A stretch of 64,000 bases of DNA from Mesorhizobium loti. GTDB taxonomy: Bacteria > Pseudomonadota > Alphaproteobacteria > Rhizobiales > Rhizobiaceae. The DNA is taken from the NCBI RefSeq assembly GCF_002858745.1, contig NZ_PJRO01000005.1, positions 68,865-132,864 of the forward strand. Direction: 5' to 3'. The notes below the pieces were generated by a model that made no database searches, had not been told where the DNA came from, and saw only the letters and a list, made by a program, of their open reading frames with translations. This document shows positions 34,158-43,678 of the stretch, piece after piece. Numbering within the stretch: the stretch's first letter is position 1; each line of letters opens with the position of its first letter. Position numbers and translations under genes: made by a program.

Positions 34158-35969
34158 ATGACCGACGACACCATCCACCCCGCCCTTGCTTCCGCACTGG
34201 AAGCGAAGGGTTACCACCAGCTCACTCCGGTGCAGGCGGAGATGGCGAACGGAGGGCACGGTGAAGCCGACCTGCTGGTTTCGGCGCAGACCGGTTCGGG
34301 CAAGACGGTTGCCTTCGGCATCGCGATTGCCTCGACGCTGCTCGGCCGTGCCGAACGCTTCCCGCCAGCCGGCCAGCCGCTCGGCCTTGTGATTGCGCCG
34401 ACGCGCGAGCTCGCCATCCAGGTGCAGCGCGAGCTGGACTGGCTCTACGCGGCGGCCGGCGTCAGGATCGCCACCTGCGTCGGCGGCATGGACATGCGCC
34501 GGGAACGCCGTGCGCTGGAAAGCGGCGCCCATCTCGTCGTCGGCACGCCGGGACGCCTGCGCGACCACATCTCCAAGGGCGCGCTCGATCTTGGCGCGCT
34601 GCGCGCCGTGGTGCTCGACGAAGCCGACGAGATGCTCGACCTCGGCTTCCGCGAAGACCTCGAATTCATCCTCGGCGCGGCACCCGAGGACCGGCGCACC
34701 TTGCTGTTTTCGGCGACGGTGCCGCGCGGCATCGCCGAACTCGCCCGCAACTTCCAGAAGGATGCGGTGCGCATCGCGGCGACCGCTTCCACCGAGCAGC
34801 ATGCCGACATCGAATACCAGCTGATGCTGGTGCGGCGCGACGAGCGCGAACATGCCGTCATCAACACGCTGCTGGATTCCGACAGCGCCAGCGCGCTGGT
34901 GTTCTGCCACACGCGCGAAGCGGTGCGGCACCTGACCGCGCGGCTTGCCAATCGCGGCTTCTCCGTCGTCTCGCTGTCTGGCGAAATGGCGCAGTCGGAG
35001 CGTTCCAACGCGCTGCAGTCGATGCGTGACGGCCGCGCCCATGTCTGCGTGGCGACCGATGTCGCGGCGCGCGGCATCGACCTGCCTAACCTCGATCTCG
35101 TCATCCACGCCGACGTGCCGAGCAATCCGGCGACCCTGCTCCACCGCTCCGGCCGCACGGGGCGAGCCGGCCGCAAGGGCGTCTGCGTGCTCATCGTGCC
35201 TGAAACCAGGCGGGGCGCCGCGCAACGCGTGCTGGCGCTGGCCAAGCTGTCGGCCACCATGCGCGCCGCCCCGAGCATCGCCGAGATCGAGACCCGCTAT
35301 CGCGCCCAGATCCTCGAAACGGTGCTTTCCGCAGCCGAGCCGGACGAGGTGGAAGCGGCCTTCGTGGCGGAACTGCTTGCCAAGGCAAGCCCGGAGCGCA
35401 TCGCTGCCGCCTTCCTGCGCCAGCAGCTTTCCGCCCGTCCCGTGCCCGAGGACCTCTCGCCGCTGCCGGTGCACGACATGCAGGCGAGGAAGCCGAAGCG
35501 CGAAAGAGAAGGACGCGACCGGAACGAAGAACCGCGCGACGCCGAACCACGGCGCCCGGACATGGAGGGCGGCGTCTGGTTCACGCTGTCGCTCGGGCGC
35601 AAGCAGCGCGCCGACCCGAAATGGCTGCTGCCGATGATCTGCAGGGCCGGCGGCGTCTCCAAGCGCGATGTCGGTTCGATCCGCATCGACGACACGGAAA
35701 CCCGCTTCGAGATCTCCGCCGACAAGGCGGCAGGCTTCATCGAGCAGCTCAAGCAACCCGGCAGCACCGAGCGCGGCATCGTCATCGCGCCGGCCGGGGA
35801 AGGGGGCGGAGCGTCATGGCGGGCCAAGCCGAAATTCGGCAAGGGCAAGCCGGATTTCGCCAAGGGCGCAAAGTTCGGCAAAGGCGGCAAGCCAGGAAAG
35901 AAACCCCACCGCGGCCAGGGCGCGCCCGGGGAATACAAGGGCAAGGGCAAGCCGAAGCGTCCGGGTTGA
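34158..35969 (+). CDS. DEAD-box RNA helicase with DbpA-type RNA-binding domain
   Basis: 603 aa. Core motifs: AQTGSGKT at 43-50, PTRELAIQV, GTPGRLRDHI, VVLDEADEMLDLGF, FSATVP and HRSGRTGRAGRKG. About residues 470-535 form a DbpA/CsdA-like RNA-recognition domain (GGVWFTLSLGRKQRADPKWL; ISADKAAGFIEQL). The last ~70 residues are a low-complexity Gly/Lys/Phe tail (KFGKGKPDFAKGAKFGKGGK), likely disordered and RNA-binding. Role in ribosome assembly or RNA turnover is inferred from the family. A GC-rich hairpin follows the stop. Confidence 0.94.
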   Translation: MTDDTIHPALASALEAKGYHQLTPVQAEMANGGHGEADLLVSAQTGSGKTVAFGIAIASTLLGRAERFPPAGQPLGLVIAPTRELAIQVQRELDWLYAAAGVRIATCVGGMDMRRERRALESGAHLVVGTPGRLRDHISKGALDLGALRAVVLDEADEMLDLGFREDLEFILGAAPEDRRTLLFSATVPRGIAELARNFQKDAVRIAATASTEQHADIEYQLMLVRRDEREHAVINTLLDSDSASALVFCHTREAVRHLTARLANRGFSVVSLSGEMAQSERSNALQSMRDGRAHVCVATDVAARGIDLPNLDLVIHADVPSNPATLLHRSGRTGRAGRKGVCVLIVPETRRGAAQRVLALAKLSATMRAAPSIAEIETRYRAQILETVLSAAEPDEVEAAFVAELLAKASPERIAAAFLRQQLSARPVPEDLSPLPVHDMQARKPKREREGRDRNEEPRDAEPRRPDMEGGVWFTLSLGRKQRADPKWLLPMICRAGGVSKRDVGSIRIDDTETRFEISADKAAGFIEQLKQPGSTERGIVIAPAGEGGGASWRAKPKFGKGKPDFAKGAKFGKGGKPGKKPHRGQGAPGEYKGKGKPKRPG

Positions 35970-35978
35970 GGCGCCCTA

Positions 35979-35999
35979 TCTCCCCCCTTGCGGGGGAGA
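35979..35999 (+). terminator. GC-rich hairpin after the DEAD-box gene
   Basis: Arms TCTCCCCC and GGGGGAGA flank CTTGC, ten bases past the stop codon, with only AAAGGATTTT following rather than a clean T-run. It could act as a terminator, but similar CTCCCCC...GGGGGAG hairpins are a common rhizobial intergenic element. Confidence 0.45.
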
Positions 36000-36144
36000 A
36001 AGGATTTTCACGATCTTAGCGAGCACTCCCGAAGGGCGGCACAGCCAAGTCGTAGAAAATCCAGGAGAGGGGATATTCAGCTGAGGGGTTGCACTGAGAG
36101 AGCCCCTTGTCTTCGGAACGGGTTGCCTTGAAAGCGGCGCCCCC

Positions 36145-36627
36145 TCACGAAATGGCAAGCACCTCCAGTTCGCTCTGCCCGAACTGGACAAACTCGCCCA
36201 CGGCTTTGCCCATCAGCGCAATGGCAACCGGTGAGCCGTGCGAGATCGAGGCCTGGGACGGGTTGGCCTCGTCGTCGCCAACGATGCGGAAGCTCTGGAT
36301 GCGGTCGTCGTCACGTCTGAAGGTGACGCAGTGACCGAAGGCGACCACGTCATTGGAACCGGGCGCCGGCACAAGCTGCGCCGTGCGGACGCGCTCGGCA
36401 TAGTAGCGCGTGTCGCGCACCGGCACGGCCGACTGCCGCCGCCTCTCATTGACATCTTCCAGCTGGCCGGCGGCCTCGAGCGCTTGTTGCGCCCGCGCCA
36501 GTTCTTCCTGCAGCATCTTCAGGCCTGCCTCGGTGACCAGGTTGATCCGGTCTGGAATCGGGCGCGGCGGCAGGATGGTTTCCGATGCGGCCTCGGCGCT
36601 TTCCTCCTTGGCAAATGCGACGCTCAC
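36145..36627 (-). CDS. GreA/GreB family transcription elongation factor
   Basis: 160 aa from GTG. An N-terminal coiled-coil-like helix pair (VTEAGLKMLQEELARAQQAL; EDVNERRRQSAVPVRDTRYY) and a C-terminal FKBP-like domain (VVAFGHCVTFRRDDDRIQSF; HGSPVAIALMGKAVGEFVQF). The C-domain keeps the GreA pattern (SPxAxALMGKxVGE). Gre factors enter the polymerase secondary channel to rescue backtracked complexes; this divergent subgroup may act more like Rnk or Gfh. GTG 36627 begins the conserved VSVAFAKEE start; upstream ATG 36651 is possible. Confidence 0.88.
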   Translation of the reverse strand: MSVAFAKEESAEAASETILPPRPIPDRINLVTEAGLKMLQEELARAQQALEAAGQLEDVNERRRQSAVPVRDTRYYAERVRTAQLVPAPGSNDVVAFGHCVTFRRDDDRIQSFRIVGDDEANPSQASISHGSPVAIALMGKAVGEFVQFGQSELEVLAIS

Positions 36628-36727
36628 TTGATTGGAACTCCCGGCTGACACTGTTGGCAGACCGATAACCCGGAGCCGACCGAAGCTGCAACAATCGTCT
36701 GGACCTTCACGTCGAGGAGAAGCCGCA

Positions 36728-36945
36728 CAACGGTCCTCATCCTGAGGAGCGAGCCCGCATGTCGACTGAAAGTACGGCGCGGCCTTTCATGGGCGAGCCT
36801 CGAAGGACGCACCCAAGCGGCTCTTCATTCTCCAGCCTGCTCCGCAGAAGGATTGGGTTCCAAAACGACGAGGTTTGGATTTTGAGGTGCGCCCTTCGAG
36901 GCTCGCTTCGCGAGCACCTCAGGATGAGGACCGTTGGGCAGCCCT
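36728..36945. repeat. Dispersed palindromic repeats
   Basis: A reverse copy (36730-36812: CGGTCCTCATCCTGAGGAGC ... GCGAGCCTCGAAGGACGC) and a compact forward copy (about 36889-36940: CCCTTCGAGGCTCGCTTCGC then GAGCACCTCAGGATGAGG). They fill most of the gene-free stretch 36628-37085, upstream of the Gre-factor gene and downstream of the M28 peptidase. Confidence 0.85.
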
Positions 36946-37048
36946 GAGCGAAAGCTGCTTGCGATGTCTTCGGTCTAGATGAGGGCCGTTGGGCCCCACA
37001 GCGAAAACTGTTCGTGCTCTCCCCGGTCCATATACTGAGGGAGATAGA

Positions 37049-37074
37049 GGCGCCTGCTTCGCAAGCGAGGCGCC
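37049..37074 (-). terminator. Hairpin downstream of the M28 peptidase gene
   Basis: GGCGCCTGCTT and AAGCGAGGCGCC pair with one bulged base around a CGC loop, 12 bases past the stop codon of the minus-strand peptidase gene. No strong T-run follows on that strand, so termination strength is uncertain. Confidence 0.45.
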
Positions 37075-37085
37075 CCTCGCTATCT

Positions 37086-38762
37086 TCACTGCCGCTCGGC
37101 AGCACTCTCTTCCCGCACCTTCTTGAATTCCGAACCATCGTGCCAGACCGGCCATTTGTTCGAGTTGGCGAGGTCCGAGCCCATCCGGTAGACAAGGTCG
37201 ACATCCTCGGCGATGCCGGACAGGTCCCAGTCGGCGCTCCACTCATCGGCCGGCTGGTGATAACGCTCGGCGACGTATGTCTTGTACCAGGCTTCGCCGC
37301 CTGCCTTGCCGCCCTTGACCAGATCCCTTGCCCCATCCAACCCGAACGACATCGCAGGAACGCCGGCCTTGGCGAAGGAGAAATGGTCGGAGCGGTAGAA
37401 CAGCCCGGCCTCCGGCTTCGGATCGGGCGTGAAGACGCGGTCCTCCGCCTTGGCATAGCTCGCGACATCGTCCTCCAGGCTGACGTCGCCATTGCCGAAC
37501 GGGCTGATGTTCTTCGCCCGGCCGTTGGTGGTCAGCGCGTCGAAATTCAGCACCGCGGCGGTCTTCGGCAGCGGGTAGAGCGGGTTCGCGGCATAATACA
37601 TCGACCCGAGCAGTCCGGTCTCTTCCGAGGTGACCGACAGGAACACGATCGAGCGCGTCGGCGGCGGGGCCTTGGCTTGCAGGCGTGCCACTTCCAGAAG
37701 GGCGGCAAGACCGGTGCCGTTGTCGACCGCGCCGTTGTAGATCTTGTCGCCTTTCGCGTCCGGCTCGCCGACGCCGAGATGGTCCCAATGCGCGGAATAG
37801 ATCACCGCTTCATCCGCCTGCTTTTTGCCGGGCACGAAGCCGATCACATTGTTGGTGACGATCTTGTCGTGTCTGGCGTTGAAGGCGACCGAAAGCGCGG
37901 CACCTTCCAGGACGACGGGCGAGAAATCGCGCGTCTGCGCCTTGGCCTTCAGCGCGTCGAAATCCTGCCCGGCATTCTTGAACAGCTCGACCGCGACATC
38001 GTGCTGGATCCAGCCCTTGAGCGGAACATGCACCGCGGCCTTGTTGTCGCGGATGATGTCGAACTGATCGTCGGTGAACGAGTTCTTGACCGTCGCCCAT
38101 CCATAGGCGGCCGGCGCGGTCTCGTGCACGATCAAGAGGCCAAGCGCGCCCTGGCGGGCTGCCTCCTCATATTTGTAGGTCCAGCGCCCGTAATAGGTCA
38201 TGGCCTTGCCGCCGAAATCGCCCTTGCCGGCTTCGAAATCGGGATCGTTGATCAGCACGACGCCGATCTTGCCCTTCAGGTCGACACCCTTGAAATCGTC
38301 CCATTTGCGCTCGGGCGCGTTGACGCCATAGCCCAGGAAGACCAGCGGGGCGTTCTCGATGGCAATCCTGGTGTCGTCGGTCTGGGTGGGCAGGATCGCG
38401 ATGTCCTCGCTTTGCTTCAAGGTTTTTGGTGGCTGCTTGCCCTCGCTCAGCGTTGCCGTCACCGGGCCCTCGAAGGAGGATTTGACCAGCGGCACCGCCT
38501 GCGTCCAGCCGCGCTTGCCGTCGTCGCCCTTGTCGCCGCCCGGCTGCAGGCCGGCCGCCTTGAACTGCTCGGACAGGTATTGAACAGTTTTCTTCTCGCC
38601 TTCGGTGGCGATGCCGCGTCCTTCGAATTCGTCCGAAGCCAGTATCTTCACGTGATTGGAAAGGCGCGCCTCATCCACCTTCTCCTGCGCCTGCACGTAA
38701 CCCGCCGGGATGGCTGCGGATGCCATCGCCAGTATGAAAGCCGATCTGATGATTTTTGACAT
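37086..38762 (-). CDS. M28 family metallopeptidase, exported
   Basis: 558 aa. Signal peptide KIIRSAFILAMASAAIPAGY ending near VQA. The peptidase domain carries the two-zinc M28 ligands: SAHWDHLGVG, GAVDNGTGLAALLEVARL, SVTSEETGLLGSMYY and, near the C-terminus, YRSDHFSFAKAGVPA. A PA-like insert lies between signal and catalytic domain (about 130-270). Probably a periplasmic aminopeptidase. The ATG at 38762 begins the signal peptide; the frame is open to 38810. Confidence 0.92.
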   Translation of the reverse strand: MSKIIRSAFILAMASAAIPAGYVQAQEKVDEARLSNHVKILASDEFEGRGIATEGEKKTVQYLSEQFKAAGLQPGGDKGDDGKRGWTQAVPLVKSSFEGPVTATLSEGKQPPKTLKQSEDIAILPTQTDDTRIAIENAPLVFLGYGVNAPERKWDDFKGVDLKGKIGVVLINDPDFEAGKGDFGGKAMTYYGRWTYKYEEAARQGALGLLIVHETAPAAYGWATVKNSFTDDQFDIIRDNKAAVHVPLKGWIQHDVAVELFKNAGQDFDALKAKAQTRDFSPVVLEGAALSVAFNARHDKIVTNNVIGFVPGKKQADEAVIYSAHWDHLGVGEPDAKGDKIYNGAVDNGTGLAALLEVARLQAKAPPPTRSIVFLSVTSEETGLLGSMYYAANPLYPLPKTAAVLNFDALTTNGRAKNISPFGNGDVSLEDDVASYAKAEDRVFTPDPKPEAGLFYRSDHFSFAKAGVPAMSFGLDGARDLVKGGKAGGEAWYKTYVAERYHQPADEWSADWDLSGIAEDVDLVYRMGSDLANSNKWPVWHDGSEFKKVREESAAERQ

Positions 38763-38927
38763 GGTGTCCTCGATGCGCTTCTCGCCAAGTGTCCCCAGCG
38801 CGCCGCCCATCGCAAAGCCATGCTTTCATCTTCATCGAGGTCAGTCGATAAAATAGGATTGGACCAGGCATTCGCCCCGCCCCGAGCGGGTCCGGATTTT
38901 GCCTATCCTCATCGTCCCGGCCACCCT

Positions 38928-39029
38928 GGAGCGTTTCCGCTTTTTGACGGAAACGTGGAAACGCTCTAACTCTTTGTTTTTATGCAATTCCGGACGGAAA
39001 CCGTTACACACTTTTCCTGGAATTGCTCT
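38928..39029. repeat. Dispersed hairpin repeat, copy 2 (partner at 5457)
   Basis: Hairpin GGAGCGTTTCCG ... CGTGGAAACGCTC, then AACTCTTTGTTTTTATGC, a GGACGGAAACCG block and TTTTCCTGGAATTGCTC. Same orientation as the copy at 5457-5550. It ends about 40 bp before the methyltransferase start, so it may supply its leader. The rest of 38763-39067 shows nothing else. Confidence 0.8.
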
Positions 39030-39067
39030 ATGAGACTGGGCTGATGAATCGATCGGAGAGACCGCGG

Positions 39068-39757
39068 ATGAGTCATGGCGCCCAGAAAACCATAACCACC
39101 TGGTACGTCGATCCGGATGCGGAAGACCGCATGGCGGATGGCCACGCGCCGATCTGGCGCCACCTCATCGACGTGATGGTCGAACGCGATCTCGCGGAAA
39201 AAAGCGTGCTTGATTTCGGCTGCAACCAGGGCGGCCTATTGCGTCATCTCCATGCCATCAGGCCGTTCCGCAAGGCGCTCGGCATCGACATCGCGGAACA
39301 GTCGATTGCCAGGGCCGAGGGCCTGAAAGGCAACCTGCCGATCCAGCACGCCGTCGGCGCCACCCTCGAGGGCTGGGTCGAGGAGTTCGACCTGGCGATA
39401 AGCCACGAGGTCATCTACCTCGTCGAGGACATCGACGCCCATGCCGCGGATATCTTCAAGGCCCTGAAGCCTGACGGCGTCTATTACGCCGTCACCGGCT
39501 GCCACACCGACAATCCGCTCTGGCCGAAATGGCGCGAGCTGGTCGCCAAGCGAACCAACACCGTCGTGCAGGACCGTTCGATTTCCGATTACGGCCGCAG
39601 TTTCGCCAAAGCAGGTTTCGAGGTTTCAGGCCGCAAGCTCGAATATGACGGGTTCATCCCCTTCGTCGAGGATGGCTGGACGCCGGATTTCGCTGACGCT
39701 CTCGACTACTACACCCAGACCAAGATCGTCTTTCGACTCGTCAAGCGTCTCGGATAA
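39068..39757 (+). CDS. Class I SAM-dependent methyltransferase
   Basis: 229 aa. Motif I is VLDFGCNQGGLLRHL; the acidic residue ending strand 2 is LGIDIAEQ; later LAISHEVIYLVEDIDAHAAD and LKPDGVYYAVTGCH follow, typical for small-molecule methyltransferases. GGAGAG precedes the ATG at 39068; ATGs at 39023 and 39044 are possible. The last 17 bp overlap the convergent ATPase gene. Substrate unknown. Confidence 0.85.
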   Translation: MSHGAQKTITTWYVDPDAEDRMADGHAPIWRHLIDVMVERDLAEKSVLDFGCNQGGLLRHLHAIRPFRKALGIDIAEQSIARAEGLKGNLPIQHAVGATLEGWVEEFDLAISHEVIYLVEDIDAHAADIFKALKPDGVYYAVTGCHTDNPLWPKWRELVAKRTNTVVQDRSISDYGRSFAKAGFEVSGRKLEYDGFIPFVEDGWTPDFADALDYYTQTKIVFRLVKRLG

Positions 39758-40535
39758 TCCGGGCAAGCTCGACGTCGAAATGCGGCGGCTTGTCAGGGGC
39801 GACCTCGACGAACCGGCCCTTCACCCGGAACGTCTTTTCGATGAGGCCGCTGTCGGCGAGCGCCCTAGGCTTGCCGTCGAAGCGCATCTTTCCCTTTTCG
39901 AGCAGCGAGATGCGGTCGCTGACGGCGATCGCCTGGTTGATGTCGTGGATCGCCATGACGACCGTCACGCCTTTCTCCCGGCTGAGGCGATGGACGAGAT
40001 CCAGCACCTCGACCTGATAGCCGATATCGAGGAACGAGGTCGGTTCGTCGAGCAGAAGGATGCCGGCTTCCTGTGCAAGTGCTGCGGATATCCAGGCCCG
40101 CTGGCGTTCGCCGCCGGATAGCTCCTGCAGCGTCCGGTCCGCCAGGCTGGTCAGGCCCGTGCTTTCGAGCGCCCATTCGATGGCTTCTTCATCCCGGCGC
40201 GTATAGGAGCGGAACAGTCCGACATGGGGAAAGCGGCCCTGCCGTACGAGTTGCGCGATCGTCATCTCGTCGGGCGCGGCGGGTTGCTGCGGCAGGAAGG
40301 CAAGCTTCCTGGCAATGGTGCGCCGCGACATCGACGCCACCGGGGTTCCCTCGATCGCAGCGTGTCCGCCGGCGGGCGTTATGAGGCCGGCCAGCGCCTG
40401 TAGGGCGGTGCTCTTTCCAGAACCGTTCGGGCCGATCAGCGCCCGGATCTCGCCCTTCTGCAGCGACAGCTCAAAACCGTTCAGCGCCAGGTGCTGGCCA
40501 TAACGAACCGACAGTTGCGAACAGGTCAGAGGCAT
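39741..40535 (-). CDS. Iron-siderophore ABC transporter ATP-binding protein, FecE-like
   Basis: 264 aa. Walker A GPNGSGKST, Q-loop LPQQPAAPDEMTI, signature LSGGERQRAWI, Walker B ILLLDEPTSFLDI and H-loop VVMAIHDINQAI. Closest in style to FecE/FepC ATPases. Last gene of a four-gene minus-strand operon (binding protein, two permeases, ATPase), 9 bp after the second permease. Confidence 0.93.
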   Translation of the reverse strand: MPLTCSQLSVRYGQHLALNGFELSLQKGEIRALIGPNGSGKSTALQALAGLITPAGGHAAIEGTPVASMSRRTIARKLAFLPQQPAAPDEMTIAQLVRQGRFPHVGLFRSYTRRDEEAIEWALESTGLTSLADRTLQELSGGERQRAWISAALAQEAGILLLDEPTSFLDIGYQVEVLDLVHRLSREKGVTVVMAIHDINQAIAVSDRISLLEKGKMRFDGKPRALADSGLIEKTFRVKGRFVEVAPDKPPHFDVELARIIRDA

Positions 40536-40544
40536 GCGCTTTTC

Positions 40545-41579
40545 TCAAGGAGCCTTGCGGAGGAGGGCGAGCAGAACCGGTACGCCGAGCAGTGCAGTGA
40601 TCACGCCGATCGGCACTTCCTCGGTGCCGCCGGCAAGGCGCCCGACGAGGTCGGCCAGCGTCACCACAATGGCGCCTGATGTGACTGTCATGGGAAGGAC
40701 CAGCGGGAAATGCCGCCCGGCCAGGAACCGCGCCAGATGCGGCACGACCAGCCCGACGAAGACGATGGGACCAACCACGCCGACAGCGCTTGCCGCAAGT
40801 GCGCAGGAGACCAGAAGCAGTATGGAAAACTGCCGGCGATAAGCGAGACCAAACGAGCGGGCGACGGGCGCATCGAACTGCAGCAGCACCAGCGGGCGAT
40901 AGATCAGCGGCAACACGGCCAGGCCCGCGATGGTGAACGGCAGCAGGAACAGCGCATGGTCCCATGTGCGCGCATAGAGGCTTCCCGAAATCCATTCCAG
41001 GATGATCTCGACGCGCGCCGACCCCCAACCTGCGATCAATCCGATCGCAACGGCGTGAAGCACCGCCCCGATGGCGATGCCGCAGAGCGTGATACGAAGC
41101 GGGCTGAGCTCGAACCGGAAGGCAAGCAGGTAGATGATGCCGCCGGCCGCCAGTCCGCCGACCATGCCGGCCACCGGCAGCCAGGCGATGGGGAGCTCGG
41201 CCACGGTGTTCGAGCCCGGATCGAAGATGTAGACGGTGAACAGCAGGAAGATGGTCACCGTCAGCGTCGCGCCTTGCGATACCCCGATCAGCGAGGGATC
41301 GGCGAGCGGGTTGCGCGTGATCGTCTGCAGGATCAGGCCGGCAACCGCCAGCTGGATCCCGGCAAGCATTCCGGTGGCGATGCGCGGCAGCCTGATCTCG
41401 ACAATGATGGAATGTGCTTCCGGCGAGCCTCCCCCCGTCAAAACCGAGACCACGTCGGCGGCGGGAATGTCGACCACACCGAGGAATATCGCGGCGACCA
41501 GTGACAGCAGGACCAATGCTGCGGCGGCGGGCAGCAGCCAGGGATTAGCTTTGCCGGGTGTCCCGGAGACGGCCGTCAT
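40545..41579 (-). CDS. FecCD-family ABC transporter permease
   Basis: 344 aa, about nine or ten membrane helices. Family motifs: IRLPRIATGMLAGIQLAVAG, TRNPLADPSLIGVSQGA and GPIVFVGLVVPHLARFLAG. Exports no substrate; it forms half of the inner-membrane path for ferric siderophore or haem. The start overlaps the stop of the other permease (41576-41579), so both are made together. An open frame to 41993 is antisense artefact. Confidence 0.93.
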   Translation of the reverse strand: MTAVSGTPGKANPWLLPAAAALVLLSLVAAIFLGVVDIPAADVVSVLTGGGSPEAHSIIVEIRLPRIATGMLAGIQLAVAGLILQTITRNPLADPSLIGVSQGATLTVTIFLLFTVYIFDPGSNTVAELPIAWLPVAGMVGGLAAGGIIYLLAFRFELSPLRITLCGIAIGAVLHAVAIGLIAGWGSARVEIILEWISGSLYARTWDHALFLLPFTIAGLAVLPLIYRPLVLLQFDAPVARSFGLAYRRQFSILLLVSCALAASAVGVVGPIVFVGLVVPHLARFLAGRHFPLVLPMTVTSGAIVVTLADLVGRLAGGTEEVPIGVITALLGVPVLLALLRKAP

Positions 41580-42580
41580 GGCTGCTGCGCCTTGAAGTCG
41601 AGCCGGCCGCGCTGGATGAGGTAGATGAAGATCGGTCCACCCAGCAGTGCCGTTATGATGCCGACAGGCAGTTCCTTCGGAATGGCGACGGTGCGGCCCG
41701 CCAGGTCGGCACAGGTGACGACCAGCGCTCCGATGGCGGCCGTGAGCGCGATTTCCAGCATCGTTCCCCTGGGGTGGAGAAGTCGTGCGATGTGCGGGGC
41801 GGCAAGCCCTACAAAGGCGACAGGACCGGCGATCGGGGCGACGCCGGCCACGGGCAGGATCGCGAGAATGAGCAGCACGGGCTTCCAGACGTTGAGCTGA
41901 AGCCCCATGCCCGCGGCGGCATGATCGCTCAGCGCGAACATGGCGACCACCCTGTGCAACGACAGCGCACTGGCCACGCCAAACACGACCCATGGCGCCA
42001 TATGGGCGAGATGCGCCCAGGTCCGTCCCTGGAAGCCGCCAGACAGCCAGAACAGCAGCGCGGTGGATTGCGGCCCGGCCAAAAGCAGGACGTAGATTGT
42101 GATCGCACCCAGGAACAGCGACACGCTGATGCCCCCCAGCGCCAGGTGCAGCGGACGGCCATTGCCGCCGCGCGCCACCCAGAAGGTTACCGCGGCGGCG
42201 GCAAGCCCGCCAGCCAGTCCGATGAAGGGATAAGAGGCCGACGAAAGCCAGGGCAGGAACACAAAACAGGCCACGATCGGGGCGACGGCCCCGGCCGTGG
42301 CGCCGGTGATGCCCGGATCGGCGAGCGGATTGCGGGTGAGTGCCTGCAACACATAGCCCGATACGGCGAGGCCTGCGCCCGCCATTGCGGCTGCAAGGCT
42401 TCGGGGCAGTCTAAGCGTCCAGACGAGGATGGATTCGACCTTGCCGTCGGGCGCCCACAGCACGCGCAGGACATCGTGGAGAGACAAGGTCTTGGCGCCG
42501 GGCATCAGGCCCAGGAAGGTGACCAGCAGGGTCGCGGCGACGATCAAGCCAATGATTATGCCGGATTTCCGTGCGTCCAT
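41576..42580 (-). CDS. FecCD-family ABC transporter permease
   Basis: 334 aa, same topology as the permease after it: LRLPRSLAAAMAGAGLAVSG, TRNPLADPGITGATAGA and GPVAFVGLAAPHIARLL are the matching motifs. It begins 18 bp after the binding-protein gene and forms the heterodimer partner of the 344-aa permease. Confidence 0.93.
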   Translation of the reverse strand: MDARKSGIIIGLIVAATLLVTFLGLMPGAKTLSLHDVLRVLWAPDGKVESILVWTLRLPRSLAAAMAGAGLAVSGYVLQALTRNPLADPGITGATAGAVAPIVACFVFLPWLSSASYPFIGLAGGLAAAAVTFWVARGGNGRPLHLALGGISVSLFLGAITIYVLLLAGPQSTALLFWLSGGFQGRTWAHLAHMAPWVVFGVASALSLHRVVAMFALSDHAAAGMGLQLNVWKPVLLILAILPVAGVAPIAGPVAFVGLAAPHIARLLHPRGTMLEIALTAAIGALVVTCADLAGRTVAIPKELPVGIITALLGGPIFIYLIQRGRLDFKAQQP

Positions 42581-42598
42581 CGTCGTGGGATCGGCTCG

Positions 42599-43561
42599 TT
42601 AGTTCTGGGCCTCGGCCGGGATGATCCTGGCGGCTTCCGCTTTCACGTCAACCGCTGGGAACGCATCGGGATAGAGGTAGTGGGCAGCTTCGCGCAGAAC
42701 GATCTCGCGGGCGATCGGGCCGTTCGTCTCCACCCACTGGTCGCCGACATAGAACACCCGCTTGTTCTTGACCGCCGAGAGCTCCTGCCAGATCGGATTG
42801 TTCTCATGCGGCCGGTCGGGGCCGGAATCGTAGATGAACAGGACCTGCGGGTCCTTCTCGAGCATGGTCTCGAGGCTGAGATCGATACCGAACTCGCCCC
42901 CCGGCGTCATCCTGCCGGCGATGTTGTCGCCGCCGATCGCTGCGACGATGGATGCCGCCGTATTCTCGGTGTGGAACGCGAAAGGTGTTTCGCCGCCCCA
43001 CATGATCGCGAAGCGCGGGTGCACGTCCTTCGGCGCCCTGGCGGTGAAATCCGCCAGGTGGTCGCGGAATTCTTTGTTCAACTGGATGCCGCGTTCGGGA
43101 TTGCCGAGGATCTTCGACAGCGCGGCGATCTCGCGGTCGCTGCCATCGAGCAGCTCCATGTTATAGGCGACGTAGGGCGCGATTTTTTCCAGCTGCGTTG
43201 CATTGCCGACCGTGTAGCGCCGGATGGCGACGATCAGGTCGGGCTTTGCGTCCGAAAGCAGTTCGAGGTTCGGTTTGGCGCGCTGGCCGATCTGCTTCAT
43301 GTCCCTGGTCAGGCCGAGCAGGAAATCGGGCTGGCGTCCCGCCGTCATATAGGTGCTTGCCACGGGCTTGATGCCGAGGGCGAGCGCCACGTCATCCGCG
43401 AAATAGGAGATCGAGGCGATGCGCTTCGGCTGCGCCGGAACCGCCACGGCGACCCCGCGATCGTCGGTTATCGTGAGGGATTTATCCTGGGCTCCAGCGG
43501 GGCCGGCCATCACCACGGCCAGCAAGCCGAAGACAGTTGCCATCCTACGCGCATACGCCAT
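42599..43561 (-). CDS. Iron-siderophore ABC transporter substrate-binding protein
   Basis: 320 aa. Signal peptide (RRMATVFGLLAVVMAGPAGA) then a class III binding protein: ITDDRGVAVAVPAQPKRIAS is the common start of FecB/FhuD-type domains, and NPIWQELSAVKNKRVFYVGD is the typical C-lobe. Captures a ferric siderophore or similar chelate in the periplasm; the ligand is not readable. First gene of the operon. The AT-rich promoter stretch (43562-43640) has a TTAAAG/CTTTAA inverted pair at 43602-43630 but no clear Fur, RirA or Irr box. Confidence 0.9.
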   Translation of the reverse strand: MAYARRMATVFGLLAVVMAGPAGAQDKSLTITDDRGVAVAVPAQPKRIASISYFADDVALALGIKPVASTYMTAGRQPDFLLGLTRDMKQIGQRAKPNLELLSDAKPDLIVAIRRYTVGNATQLEKIAPYVAYNMELLDGSDREIAALSKILGNPERGIQLNKEFRDHLADFTARAPKDVHPRFAIMWGGETPFAFHTENTAASIVAAIGGDNIAGRMTPGGEFGIDLSLETMLEKDPQVLFIYDSGPDRPHENNPIWQELSAVKNKRVFYVGDQWVETNGPIAREIVLREAAHYLYPDAFPAVDVKAEAARIIPAEAQN

Positions 43562-43678
43562 CGCGATGTCCTCCGCATGAATACCGACATCGCTTTAGTC
43601 ATTAAAGAGGAGTATCACAATCTACTTTAACGCGCCGTCGCGGTTAAATCGCAACGCATATCCGCCGGGGAGCCAGGC

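Noticed and set aside
37014..38759. 581-codon open frame on the plus strand
   Set aside because: Antisense of the M28 peptidase, which has a signal peptide and all zinc ligands.
41558..43630. 690-codon open frame on the plus strand
   Set aside because: Runs antisense through an iron permease and binding protein with intact family motifs.
43562..43640. Fur/RirA/Irr box before the iron operon
   Set aside because: Only a weak TTAAAG/CTTTAA pair is visible; no match to a known iron-responsive consensus that I could defend.
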